Shown here piece by piece: positions 47,451 to 55,623 of a stretch of DNA of 64,000 nt. Position 1 is the stretch's first letter; each line of letters opens with the position of its first letter. This stretch comes from an uncultured Nocardioides sp. (GTDB lineage Bacteria; Actinomycetota; Actinomycetes; Propionibacteriales; Nocardioidaceae), in NCBI RefSeq assembly GCF_947489365.1, contig NZ_CANLDB010000007.1, positions 190,247 through 254,246 of the forward strand, given 5' to 3'. A model generated the notes under the pieces. It did not search any database. It saw nothing but the letters and a program-made list of their open reading frames with translations, and had not been told where the DNA came from. Both the position numbers and the translations under genes were made by a program.

Positions 47451-47833
47451 CGGCGGGTGTCGTTGCGGGAGCGGTCGTTGGTCGAGCCGGCGGTCTTGTC
47501 GCGCGTCTTGTCGCCGCCGTCGCGGGTCCAGTCCTTGGTCTTGTCGCCGCGGCTGTTGTCGCGGTCCCGGCTGACGCCGGTGAAGTTGGACCGGGTGTTG
47601 TCGTTGGTGTTCTTCGACTGCTTCGACCGGGTGTCCCTCGTGTCCTGGTCGCGGGTGTCACCGTCGTTGGTGTCGTCGTCGTCGTCATCGGCGACGAGGA
47701 CCAGCTCGGGGGTCTCGTCGTCGCGCTTCGAGAACTCGTCGCCGGCGTTGGCGGCGCCGCCGCTCATCGCCAGCAGGGCGACGGTGAGAGCGCCGGACAC
47801 TCCCAGCGTGGTGATCGACATCAGCTTCCTCAT
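47447..47833 (-). CDS. Secreted low-complexity Asp/Arg/Thr-rich protein
   Basis: This 128-aa protein has a signal peptide (MSITTLGVSGALTVALLAMS, cleavage near ANA). The mature 90 residues are almost entirely Asp, Arg, Thr, Asn, Lys and Ser, in imperfect repeats such as DTRDQDTRDTR and SRDRDNSRGDK. It is predicted disordered, with mixed charge and a short Asp run (DDDDDD). ATG at 47833 follows GGAGGAG. Shares an operon with the kinase at 46557 and a promoter element set with two-component system 3. Possibly a surface polyampholyte; not a recognised family. Confidence 0.65.
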   Translation of the reverse strand: MRKLMSITTLGVSGALTVALLAMSGGAANAGDEFSKRDDETPELVLVADDDDDDTNDGDTRDQDTRDTRSKQSKNTNDNTRSNFTGVSRDRDNSRGDKTKDWTRDGGDKTRDKTAGSTNDRSRNDTRR

Positions 47834-47871
47834 GGTGCTCCTCCTCCGGGGGTGCGGGTCGGCGACCCGCT

Positions 47872-47883
47872 GACGAGAAGAAG
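47872..47883 (-). promoter_or_regulatory. CTTCTTCTCGTC promoter-like element (copy 2)
   Basis: Identical to 25651-25662 and similarly placed between the helical repeats and the start codon of a small secreted protein. Confidence 0.5.
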
Positions 47884-47898
47884 CGTGGCGCTCCGCCG

Positions 47899-47934
47899 TG
47901 AGGTGGAGGTGAGGCCCGCATGAGAGGCCTCTCA
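47899..47934 (-). promoter_or_regulatory. TGAG direct repeats in 11-bp phase upstream of the 47447 gene
   Basis: TGAGG (47899-47903), TGAGG (47910-47914) and TGAGA (47921-47925) are at exactly 11-bp steps on the plus strand. They run into the palindrome TGAGAGGCCTCTCA (47921-47934). On the minus strand this reads the same way as the 43798-43823 site relative to its gene. Confidence 0.68.
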
Positions 47935-47981
47935 CGAGCGCCCGCGGAGTGCCCGAGGAGTGCCGGGGCCCGGGGACCTGG

Positions 47982-48053
47982 TGGGCGCAGAGGGGATCGA
48001 ACCCCCGACCACCTCGTTGTAAGCGAGGTGCTCTACCGCTGAGCTATACGCCC
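47982..48053 (-). tRNA. tRNA-Val (anticodon TAC)
   Basis: This 72-nt gene folds as a cloverleaf: 7-bp acceptor stem with one wobble (GGGCGTA with TGCGCCC), discriminator A, D-arm with AGCTCAGCGGTAGAGC, and anticodon stem CCTCG/CGAGG enclosing CTTACAA with TAC at positions 34-36. The T-arm has TTCGATC. CCA is not encoded. It reads GUA valine codons. Confidence 0.97.
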
Positions 48054-48095
48054 CGATCGGGTCGGACCGTACACGGCGGGCCCGGAGACGACGAA

Positions 48096-48133
48096 GTCGC
48101 GCCGCTGGCGTCTCGGGTCACCAGCGGCGCGAC
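48096..48133. repeat. Stem-loop with the shared 12-nt loop (third copy)
   Basis: Perfect 13-bp arms 48096-48108 and 48121-48133 (GTCGCGCCGCTGG) enclose CGTCTCGGGTCA, the same loop as the twin structures at 32503-32580. The stem has no similarity to theirs. It lies between the peroxiredoxin stop and the tRNA gene. Confidence 0.85.
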
Positions 48134-48210
48134 GGCACCGAGTATGGCACCCGACCCCCGACCTGTGTCGAGTCCACAGATCCGTCCCGCATGGCGGGAC
48201 GACCCGGGTC

Positions 48211-48711
48211 TCAGCCCGCCTGGTCCGCTGCCGCGCGGAGCTGGCGCAGGTGCTCGTCGAGGTCACGGCCGTCGGGGATCGCGTTGTGCACCGACCAGCG
48301 GATCGTGCCCAGCGGGTCCACGACGTACGACGACCGGCGGGCGACCCCGCGCTCGGGGTCGAAGACGCCGTACGCGCTGCTGACCTCCCCGTGCGGCCAG
48401 AAGTCGGAGAGCAGCGGGAAGTTGAGGCCGTCGGTGTCCGCGAAGGTCCGCAGGGAGAACATCGGGTCGCACGAGATCGCGAGGATCTCGGTGTCGAAGG
48501 TGAGGAACTCGGCGAGCCGGTCGCGCACGCCGGACAGCTCACCGGTGCAGACGCCCGAGAACGCCCACGGGTAGAACAGCACCGCGACGGCCTTGGAGCC
48601 GCGGTAGTCCGACAGGGACACCTCCTGGCCGAACTGGTCCTGCAGCGTGAAGTCCGGGGCCGGCGAGCCGACCTCCAGACCCACGCGCTCGGAGGCGGCG
48701 CTGGTCGTCAT
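48211..48711 (-). CDS. ahpE: AhpE-type peroxiredoxin
   Basis: This 166-aa thioredoxin-fold peroxidase has the peroxidatic Cys55 in FYPWAFSGVCTGEL and no resolving Cys in the usual 2-Cys position, fitting the one-Cys AhpE class of mycobacteria. AhpE reduces peroxides and peroxynitrite with mycothiol/mycoredoxin. Orthologous position, near aceE in the actinobacterial backbone. Confidence 0.92.
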   Translation of the reverse strand: MTTSAASERVGLEVGSPAPDFTLQDQFGQEVSLSDYRGSKAVAVLFYPWAFSGVCTGELSGVRDRLAEFLTFDTEILAISCDPMFSLRTFADTDGLNFPLLSDFWPHGEVSSAYGVFDPERGVARRSSYVVDPLGTIRWSVHNAIPDGRDLDEHLRQLRAAADQAG

Positions 48712-48768
48712 GCGCTCATCCTTGCACCGCCGCCCACGCTCCGCGCACGGTCGTACGGACCGGGGAGG

Positions 48769-50376
48769 CTACTCGGCGTCCAAGTCCTTCTTCAGGACCT
48801 TGCCGGTCGCGTTGCGCGGCAGCTCGTCGAGGAAGACGAAGTCGCGCGGGACCTTGTAGCGCGCCAGGTTCGACTTCACGTGCTCGCGCAGGGTGTCCTC
48901 GTCGACGGCCCCCTCGGAGGTGAGGACGACGAAGGCCCGCAGCCGCTTGCCGAAGTCGTCGTCGTCGACCCCGATGGCGGCGGCCTCCACGACGGCCTCG
49001 TGCCGGGAGAGGCAGTCCTCGACCTCCTGCGGGAACACGTTCTCGCCGCCGGAGACGATCATGTCGTCGTCACGGCCCTCGACGTACAACCGGCCGTCGT
49101 CGCCGAAGCGGCCGACGTCGCCGGTCGACATCAGCCCGTCGATCGTCTCCTTGTGCCCGCCGCCGGTGTAGCCCTCGAAGAGCAGGTCGTTGCCGACGAA
49201 GATGCGCCCCGACTCCCCCGCCGGCAGCTCCTCGCCGTCCTCGTCGACGACCTTCACGACCGTCGCGTGCGGCGGCTTGCCGGCCGAGTCCGGGGCCGCC
49301 CGGAGGTCCGTCGGGTCCGCGATGCTGACCCAGGAGACCTCGGTGGAGCCGTAGATGTTGTAGAGCGTGTCGCCGAATCGGTCCATCCACGCGGTGGCGA
49401 GGTCGCCCGGCATCGCCGAGCCGGAGGCGGCGACGGCCTTGACGTGGGAGAGGTCGTAGCGCTTCAGCCGGTCCTCGGGCAGCTGCAGGATGCGCTGCAT
49501 CATCACCGGGATGACCACCAGGGAGTCGCACCGCTTCTCCACGACCGTCTCGAGGCAGTCCTCGGGGTCGAAGCGGCGGCGCAGGACGATGGTGGAGCCG
49601 AGCAGCATCGCCAGCATGTAGTGGGCGTAGCCCCAGGTGTGGAACAGCGGCGCCGCGATGTGGGTGCGCCACCCCTGCTTGAGCGGCATCCGCGACAGCA
49701 TCGAGACCGCGGCCTGCACGCCGGCCTCCTTGCGGGGGGCGCCCTTCGGCGTCCCGGTGGTGCCCGAGGTCAGGATCACCACGCGCCCGGAGCGGCCCGG
49801 CGGGTCGAGACGCTCGTCGCTGCCGGCCTGGATCAGGCCCTCGACCGTGGGGGTGTCCCCGGCGTCGCCGTCGGTCCAGGCCAGGACCCGGTCGACCCCG
49901 TCGACGTCGGCGAGGCTCTCGGCGAACTCCTCGTCGTGGACCAGCGCCTGCGGTCCCTCGCGCTCGAGCACCTCGGTGAGCTGCGGGCCGGAGAAGGCGG
50001 TGTTGAGGTACAGCGTGTCCGCGCCGAGCTTCGCGACCGCGACGCTGGCCTCGACGAAGCCCCGGTGGTTGCGGCACATCAGGGCCACCGAGTCACCCTC
50101 GGCGACGCCCCGGTCGCGCAGGGACCGCGCCAGGGCGTTGGTCCGACGGTCCAGCTCGGCCCAGGTCAGCTCGCCGCGCTCGTCGACCAGGCCGATGTCG
50201 TCGGGGGCCCGCACGGCCAGCGACGTGAAGCCGCCGGCCGGGCCGGTGCCCCACCGGTGCAGCGTCGTCCCGAGGCCGACCAGGCGCTTCGGGGAGTAGG
50301 GCCGGATGATCCCGGCCGAGCCGAGCACGCGCAGACTGACGAGGGCCGACGAGGCGCCGGCAGCGAGCTTTCCCAT
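48769..50376 (-). CDS. Acyl-CoA synthetase (AMP-binding)
   Basis: This 535-aa ANL enzyme has ILTSGTTGTPKGAPRKE as the phosphate loop, IYGSTEVSW (A5), STGDVGRFGDDGRLYVEGRDDD (A7/A8) and the catalytic lysine segment TGKVLKKDL. Third such enzyme in the window and not closely similar to the other two. Substrate unknown; long-chain acyl is plausible. ATG at 50376. Confidence 0.88.
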   Translation of the reverse strand: MGKLAAGASSALVSLRVLGSAGIIRPYSPKRLVGLGTTLHRWGTGPAGGFTSLAVRAPDDIGLVDERGELTWAELDRRTNALARSLRDRGVAEGDSVALMCRNHRGFVEASVAVAKLGADTLYLNTAFSGPQLTEVLEREGPQALVHDEEFAESLADVDGVDRVLAWTDGDAGDTPTVEGLIQAGSDERLDPPGRSGRVVILTSGTTGTPKGAPRKEAGVQAAVSMLSRMPLKQGWRTHIAAPLFHTWGYAHYMLAMLLGSTIVLRRRFDPEDCLETVVEKRCDSLVVIPVMMQRILQLPEDRLKRYDLSHVKAVAASGSAMPGDLATAWMDRFGDTLYNIYGSTEVSWVSIADPTDLRAAPDSAGKPPHATVVKVVDEDGEELPAGESGRIFVGNDLLFEGYTGGGHKETIDGLMSTGDVGRFGDDGRLYVEGRDDDMIVSGGENVFPQEVEDCLSRHEAVVEAAAIGVDDDDFGKRLRAFVVLTSEGAVDEDTLREHVKSNLARYKVPRDFVFLDELPRNATGKVLKKDLDAE

Positions 50377-50467
50377 GCGGTGGGGAGGTCCTGTCGTACG
50401 AAGGGGCGTGGGTGCGGACGCGCCGAGGGGTCGGTGCGTCCCCCGGCGGCGCGTCAGGTGGTCTGGA

Positions 50468-50908
50468 TCAGTCGGGGGTCCGGGGGGCGATCAGGCAGGA
50501 CGCCGCCCACTCCTTGCTGACGGTGGCGGTGGTGGTCTGCGACAGGCCCGCGATCGGCGCGGCCTCGGCGATGTCGGCGGCGGCCACGGCGTTCGGCCGG
50601 CCCACCTTCGGGGTCAGCAGCCAGATGGTGCCGCCACCGACGAGGTCGGTGATCGCGTCGACGAGGCCGTCGACCAGGTCGCCGTCCTCCTCGCGCCACC
50701 ACAGCACGACGGCGTCGACCACGTTGCCGTAGTCGCCGTCCACCATGTCGGCGTCGAGCACGTCCTCGATGGCGATGCGCAGGGCGTCGTCGGTGTCGGA
50801 GTCCCAACCGAGCTCCTGGACGACCATCCCGGCCTTGAACCCCATGCGTCCGGCCGGGCTAGCAGTCGCCCCGGTCTGGGTGGTCTCGCCACCCGCGGTC
50901 GAGCTCAC
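50468..50908 (-). CDS. DUF3052 family protein
   Basis: The protein is 146 aa from GTG at 50908, with AGGAGG 6 nt upstream. Core: RMGFKAGMVVQELGWDSDTDDALR, VLWWREEDGDLVDGLVD and GGTIWLLTPKVGRP, which match DUF3052. Its position between ahpE and aceE is the same as in mycobacteria. Function unknown. Divergent from aceE. Confidence 0.88.
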   Translation of the reverse strand: MSSTAGGETTQTGATASPAGRMGFKAGMVVQELGWDSDTDDALRIAIEDVLDADMVDGDYGNVVDAVVLWWREEDGDLVDGLVDAITDLVGGGTIWLLTPKVGRPNAVAAADIAEAAPIAGLSQTTTATVSKEWAASCLIAPRTPD

Positions 50909-50970
50909 GAGCACCTCCTGCTCCTCGTCCGGCGCGCCCGCGTGGTCCACGGGTGCCGGTGCCTTCGGTT

Positions 50971-50990
50971 CCCTGCCCGGTCGGGCAGGG
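50971..50990. other. Perfect stem-loop in the DUF3052/aceE divergent region
   Basis: CCCTGCCC (50971-50978), loop GGTC, GGGCAGGG (50983-50990). Could be an mRNA leader structure of either gene or a protein-binding site. Confidence 0.5.
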
Positions 50991-51131
50991 GTGGGGAGTA
51001 GTCCAGCCGAGATGCGGGGCGGGCGCAACCCTGCCGCGCTGTGACGCCCGGCCCAGTGGCCGCCCGGCCGGCGCGAGGGGCTACTCGTCGGTAGATTCTC
51101 TCGCCTCGCGCACCGTGGAAGGATGGGGTGT

Positions 51132-53912
51132 GTGAACGACGATCGCAGGTCCGGTCCCGCCGTCCGCTCTGTCATCCACGAGGGGCTCCCGACGCAGCTG
51201 CCGGACATCGACCCCGACGAGACCACCGAGTGGCTCGACTCCTTCGACGCGATGCTCGACGGCCGGGGCCGCGACCGCGCCCGGTACGTGATGCTGCGCC
51301 TGCTGGAGCGCGCCCGCGAGAAGCAGGTCGGGGTGCCCGCGCTGCGGAGCACCGACTACATCAACACCATCCCGCCCGAGCGGGAGCCGTGGTTCCCCGG
51401 TGACGAGGACGTCGAGCGCCGCATCCGGGCGTTCATCCGGTGGAACGCCGCGGTCACCGTGACCGCCGCGAACCGGAAGGGCCTCGAGGTCGGCGGCCAC
51501 ATCGCGACGTACCAGTCGTCGGCGAGCCTCTACGAGGTCGGCTTCAACCACTTCTTCAAGGGCAAGGACGCCCCCGGCGGCGGCGACCAGGTCTACATCC
51601 AGGGCCACGCCTCCCCCGGCGTCTACTCCCGCGCCTTCCTCGAGGGCCGGCTGGCCGAGGAGCAGCTGTACCGGTTCCGCCAGGAGGTGCAGCACGGCGT
51701 GGGCAAGGGCCTGCCGTCGTACCCGCACCCGCGCCTGATGTCGGACTTCTGGGAGTTCCCGACGGTGTCGATGGGTCTCACGGCGATCAACTCGATCTAC
51801 CAGGCCCGCTTCAACCGCTACCTGCAGAACCGCAACATCAAGGACACCTCCGAGCAGCACGTGTGGGCGTTCCTCGGTGACGGCGAGATGGCCGAGCCCG
51901 AGTCGCTGGGCGCGATCGGCGTGGCCGCCCGGGAGGAGCTCGACAACCTCACCTGGGTCATCAACTGCAACCTGCAGCAGCTCGACGGCCCGGTCCGCGG
52001 CAACGGCAAGATCATCCAGGAGCTCGAGTCGCAGTTCCGCGGCGCCGGCTGGAACGTCATCAAGGTCGTCTGGGGCCGCGAGTGGGACGAGCTGCTCGCC
52101 CGCGACGTGGACGGCGTGCTGGTCAACGCCATGAACACCACCCCGGACGGTGCGTTCCAGACGTACTCGGTCGAGGGCGGCGACTACGTCCGCGAGAACT
52201 TCTTCGGCGGCGACCAGCGCCTGCGGGCGATGGTCGAGCACATGAGCGACAACCAGATCCGCAAGCTCCCCCGCGGCGGGCACGACTACCGCAAGGTCTA
52301 CGCCGCGTTCGACGCCGCGACCAAGCACGTCGGCCAGCCGACGGTGATCCTGGCGAAGACCATCAAGGGCTGGACGATCGACGCCCTCGAGGGCAAGAAC
52401 GCCACCCACCAGATGAAGAAGCTGACGCCCGAGGACTTCAAGAAGTTCCGCGACCGGCTCTACCTGCCGATCAGCGACCGCGACCTCGAGCGCGCCTACG
52501 AGGAGACCGGCTCGGCGCCGTTCTTCCACCCCGGCAAGGACGCCCCGGAGATCGAGTACATGCTCGAGCGCCGCAAGGCCCTCGGCGGGGCGGTCCCGCG
52601 TCGCGTCGTCCGCTCGAAGTCCCTGACCCTGCCCGGCGACGACGTGTACGCCGAGCTGAAGAAGGGCGCGGGCAAGAACAAGGTCGCCACGACGATGGCC
52701 ACCGTGCGCCTGCTCCGCGACTGGATGAAGGACCCGGAGATCGGTCAGCGCATCGTGCCGATCGCGCCGGACGAGTACCGGACCTTCGGCATGGACTCGA
52801 TGTTCCCGACCGCCAAGGTCTACAACCCGGGCGGCCAGCGCTACGAGGCCGTGGATCGCAAGCAGCTGCTGGCCTACAAGGAGTCCACCTCGGGCCAGCT
52901 GCTCCACGAGGGCATCTCCGAGGCGGGCGCGATGGCGTCCGCGACGGCCGCGGGCTCGGCGTACTCGACGCACGGCGAGCACATGATCCCGTTCTACATC
53001 TTCTACTCGATGTTCGGCTTCCAGCGGACCGGCGACTCGATCTGGGCGATGGCCGACCAGCTGTCGCGCGGCTTCCTCGTCGGGGCCACCGCCGGCCGCA
53101 CCACGCTGACCGGTGAGGGCCTGCAGCACGCCGACGGCCACTCCCCGCTGCTGGCGGCGTCGAACCCCGCGATCGTGCACTACGACCCGGCGTTCTCCTA
53201 CGAGATCGCGCACATCATGCGCTCGGGCCTGCACCGCATGTACGGCGAGGGCGGCGCCGAGGGCCACGGCGAGGACGTCATCTTCTACCTCACCGTCTAC
53301 AACGAGCCGGTCGCACAGCCCGCCGAGCCCGAGGACCTCGACCACGAGGGTCTGCTCAAGGGCCTGCACCGCACGACGGTGGCCGACGGCGAGGGCCCGC
53401 GGGTCCAGCTGCTCGCCTCCGGCGTCGCGTACCCGTGGATCGAGGACGCCGCCCGGATCCTGGCCGAGGACTACGGCGTGCAGGCCGACCGCTGGTCGGT
53501 GACGTCCTGGAACGAGCTCGCCCGCGACGCGATCTCCGCCGAGGACTGGAACCTCACCCACCCGGGCGAGGAGCCGCGGACGGCGTACGTCGCGGACAAG
53601 CTGAGCGCCGGCAACGGCGGCCCGGTGGTGGCCGTCAGCGACTACATGGCCGCCGTACCGCTGCAGATCGCGCGGTGGGTCCCCGAGGACTACCGCGTCC
53701 TCGGCACCGACGGCTTCGGCTTCGCCGACACCCGTCCGGCCGCCCGGCGGTTCTTCAAGGTCGACGCCGCCTCGGTGGTCGTCGCGGCGCTGCAGGCGCT
53801 CGCGGAGGCCGGCGAGATCGGCATGGACGTGGTCGAGAAGGCCTTCGCCACCCTCCGCATCGACGACCCCACCGCGGTGGCCGACGTGAAGCAGGAGGGC
53901 GGCGACGCCTGA
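51132..53912 (+). CDS. aceE: Pyruvate dehydrogenase E1 component (homodimeric AceE)
   Basis: This 926-aa E1 decarboxylates pyruvate with thiamine diphosphate and passes the acetyl group to the E2 lipoyl domain. Landmarks: ThDP region [14 protein letters not shown] with the downstream [11 protein letters not shown] (GDG...NN-type motif), [22 protein letters not shown], and the pyrimidine-domain segment [21 protein letters not shown]. Starts at GTG 51132, because GGAAGGA lies 8 nt upstream; an ATG at 51123 overlaps that ribosome-binding site. The following strong hairpin (53932-53964) ends the gene. Confidence 0.96.
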   Translation: MNDDRRSGPAVRSVIHEGLPTQLPDIDPDETTEWLDSFDAMLDGRGRDRARYVMLRLLERAREKQVGVPALRSTDYINTIPPEREPWFPGDEDVERRIRAFIRWNAAVTVTAANRKGLEVGGHIATYQSSASLYEVGFNHFFKGKDAPGGGDQVYIQGHASPGVYSRAFLEGRLAEEQLYRFRQEVQHGVGKGLPSYPHPRLMSDFWEFPTVSMGLTAINSIYQARFNRYLQNRNIKDTSEQHVWAFLGDGEMAEPESLGAIGVAAREELDNLTWVINCNLQQLDGPVRGNGKIIQELESQFRGAGWNVIKVVWGREWDELLARDVDGVLVNAMNTTPDGAFQTYSVEGGDYVRENFFGGDQRLRAMVEHMSDNQIRKLPRGGHDYRKVYAAFDAATKHVGQPTVILAKTIKGWTIDALEGKNATHQMKKLTPEDFKKFRDRLYLPISDRDLERAYEETGSAPFFHPGKDAPEIEYMLERRKALGGAVPRRVVRSKSLTLPGDDVYAELKKGAGKNKVATTMATVRLLRDWMKDPEIGQRIVPIAPDEYRTFGMDSMFPTAKVYNPGGQRYEAVDRKQLLAYKESTSGQLLHEGISEAGAMASATAAGSAYSTHGEHMIPFYIFYSMFGFQRTGDSIWAMADQLSRGFLVGATAGRTTLTGEGLQHADGHSPLLAASNPAIVHYDPAFSYEIAHIMRSGLHRMYGEGGAEGHGEDVIFYLTVYNEPVAQPAEPEDLDHEGLLKGLHRTTVADGEGPRVQLLASGVAYPWIEDAARILAEDYGVQADRWSVTSWNELARDAISAEDWNLTHPGEEPRTAYVADKLSAGNGGPVVAVSDYMAAVPLQIARWVPEDYRVLGTDGFGFADTRPAARRFFKVDAASVVVAALQALAEAGEIGMDVVEKAFATLRIDDPTAVADVKQEGGDA

Positions 53913-53931
53913 GGCGTCGTCCTGACCCGCC

Positions 53932-53964
53932 GAGCCGGGTGCCGCCACGCGCGGCACCCGGCTC
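53932..53964 (+). terminator. Terminator after aceE
   Basis: Perfect 14-bp arms (GAGCCGGGTGCCGC) at 53932-53945 and 53951-53964 around loop CACGC, 20 nt past the stop codon, without a T-run. Confidence 0.75.
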
Positions 53965-54437
53965 GTGTCGTCTCCGGCCGGCCCCCGCTGGTCGAGCGGG
54001 AGTCCTGCCCCCCCGCTGGTCGAGCAGCAGACGAGCGCAGCGAGTCCGCGTCGTCGAGACCCGGTGAGAGATCAGCTCGCGTCGATCGGCACCCAGTGAG
54101 CCGGCTGACCGCGACGAGCAGCACCCGGCGAGCCTGCTGACCGCGACGAGCAGCACCCGGCGAGCCCGCTGACCGCGACGAGCAGCACCCGGCAAGCCAG
54201 GTAGCAAGGACGAGTGGCACCCGAGCCGAGTCGACTGAAACGCACCGAGCGAGCCCTGGCGAGTGAGGGCGGCTTCTGCCGACTCGGCGATCGGGAGGGA
54301 CGGCGGGTGGGCCGGGGACCAGCCGACCCGAGCGGGTTGGTCTGTACGACGAGTGCGCCGGCGAGCAGGAGCAGCCGCCAGCGGCCGACGTACGCCCCCG
54401 GGGGGGCAACCCGGTGCCGACTCGACCCGGGTGACCT
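53965..54437. other. Gene-free stretch with repeats
   Basis: No gene. Contains GGTCGAG-type palindromic sequence (about 53988-54062), a 32-bp tandem repeat (54103-54198), and further weakly repetitive sequence up to a 32-bp-core array starting at 54438. Confidence 0.6.
54103..54198. repeat. Three-copy 32-bp tandem repeat, unrelated core
   Basis: Units at 54103, 54135 and 54167 share CTGACCGCGACGAGCAGCAC and are 32 bp each. The period equals that of the other 32-bp family, but the sequence does not match. Minor differences occur at the last bases of the units. Confidence 0.8.
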
Positions 54438-54552
54438 GCGCAGACCTGCCGACTCGACGCCGTACACCTGCGCAGACGTGCCGACTCGACGCCGTACAGC
54501 TGCGCAGACGTGCCGACTCGACGCCGAAAACCTGCGCAGACGTGCCGACTCG
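54438..54552 (-). repeat. 32-bp tandem repeat array after a hydrolase stop codon, four units
   Basis: Core copies start at 54438, 54470, 54502 and 54534, and the last ends four nucleotides before the stop (54557-54559) of the minus-strand hydrolase. Largest array of this family in the window. Confidence 0.88.
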
Positions 54553-54556
54553 ACCC

Positions 54557-55543
54557 TCAGGCCCCGGGGAGCGCCGCGACCGGGGCGCAGACGGGGGTGG
54601 GGTGGACCGGGAACTCCCCCGCCTCGGCGCGGGCGACGGCGACGGGCGGGCCCTGGCGCAGCAGGCGGCGCCACTGGGTGCGGGTGTGGTTGGCCGGGAC
54701 GGTGGTCGCGTGGAACTCGGTGAGGAGCTCGACGAACCGCTCGGGGTGGTCCTTGTGGGCGAAGTGGCCGGCGTCGGGGATCACGACGACGCGGGCGTCC
54801 GGGGCGAGCGCGGCGGCGTTGTGGGCGTGGCTGACGGGGATGACCCGGTCCTCCGCGCCCCAGACGACGAAGATCGGCATGGCCTCGGTCAGGTAGGCCC
54901 GGTCGCTCATCGTGACGATCTGGCCCTTCCAGTCGACGACGGCGCGGACGACGTGCCGGATGGCGTGCCGGGCGCGGGGGTCGCGGAAGCTGTCGTAGAT
55001 GTCGGCGACCTCGCCGAGGTCGCGGGCGGCCCGCACGGGTCCGCGGGCGAGCAGTCGCAGGCCGGTGCGGCCGACGTGGCGGACGCCGGGGAGCGTGAGG
55101 GCGCCCATCAGCTGGTGGAAGCCGGGGGTGGTCACCGCGCGGATCAGGGGGCTGACCTCGGGGCCGAGCCCGCCGGGGCTGACGAGCATCAGCCGCTCGG
55201 TGCGCTCGGGGAACTGGTAGGCGAACTGCATGGCGACGCCGCCGCCGAAGCTGTGGCCGACGACGGTGACGCGGTCGATGCCGAGCACGGTGAGCAGGTC
55301 GCGCATGCCGTTGGCGTAGCCCCCGACGCTGTAGTCGGCGCGCGGCTTGGCGGACTGCCCGTGACCGAGCAGGTCCGGGGCCACGACGGTGAACCGCTCC
55401 GCCAGCTCGTCGATGACGGGGCCCCACGTGGTGTGGTCGCAGCCGAGGCCGTGGAGGAGGAGCAGGGCGGGCCCGCGCCCCCGCTTCACGTAGGCGCGTC
55501 GATGACCGTGCACCGTGACGTACGACACCTGGTCCGACGACAT
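54557..55543 (-). CDS. Alpha/beta hydrolase
   Basis: The protein is 328 aa from ATG at 55543; a GTG at 55570 is possible. HGLGCDHTTWGPVIDEL at the oxyanion region, Ser98 in VVGHSFGG, and DAGHFAHKDHPERF with the catalytic His. The extra C-terminal ~40 residues, with two prolines and a cysteine, are poorly conserved. Similar to the haloalkane dehalogenase/epoxide hydrolase-like group, but the substrate is unknown. Divergent from the fasR gene. Confidence 0.87.
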   Translation of the reverse strand: MSSDQVSYVTVHGHRRAYVKRGRGPALLLLHGLGCDHTTWGPVIDELAERFTVVAPDLLGHGQSAKPRADYSVGGYANGMRDLLTVLGIDRVTVVGHSFGGGVAMQFAYQFPERTERLMLVSPGGLGPEVSPLIRAVTTPGFHQLMGALTLPGVRHVGRTGLRLLARGPVRAARDLGEVADIYDSFRDPRARHAIRHVVRAVVDWKGQIVTMSDRAYLTEAMPIFVVWGAEDRVIPVSHAHNAAALAPDARVVVIPDAGHFAHKDHPERFVELLTEFHATTVPANHTRTQWRRLLRQGPPVAVARAEAGEFPVHPTPVCAPVAALPGA

Positions 55544-55623
55544 TTCCGGATTCAACCACGTCCGCGCCACCGCGGGCGGACGGGCCCCCGGGGAGAGCGC
55601 GGGCGGTCCACTAGCCTGCCCGG

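Noticed and set aside
54072..54556. Coding potential in the repeat region between aceE and the hydrolase
   Set aside because: Frames here encode only translations of tandem DNA repeats, without start signals.
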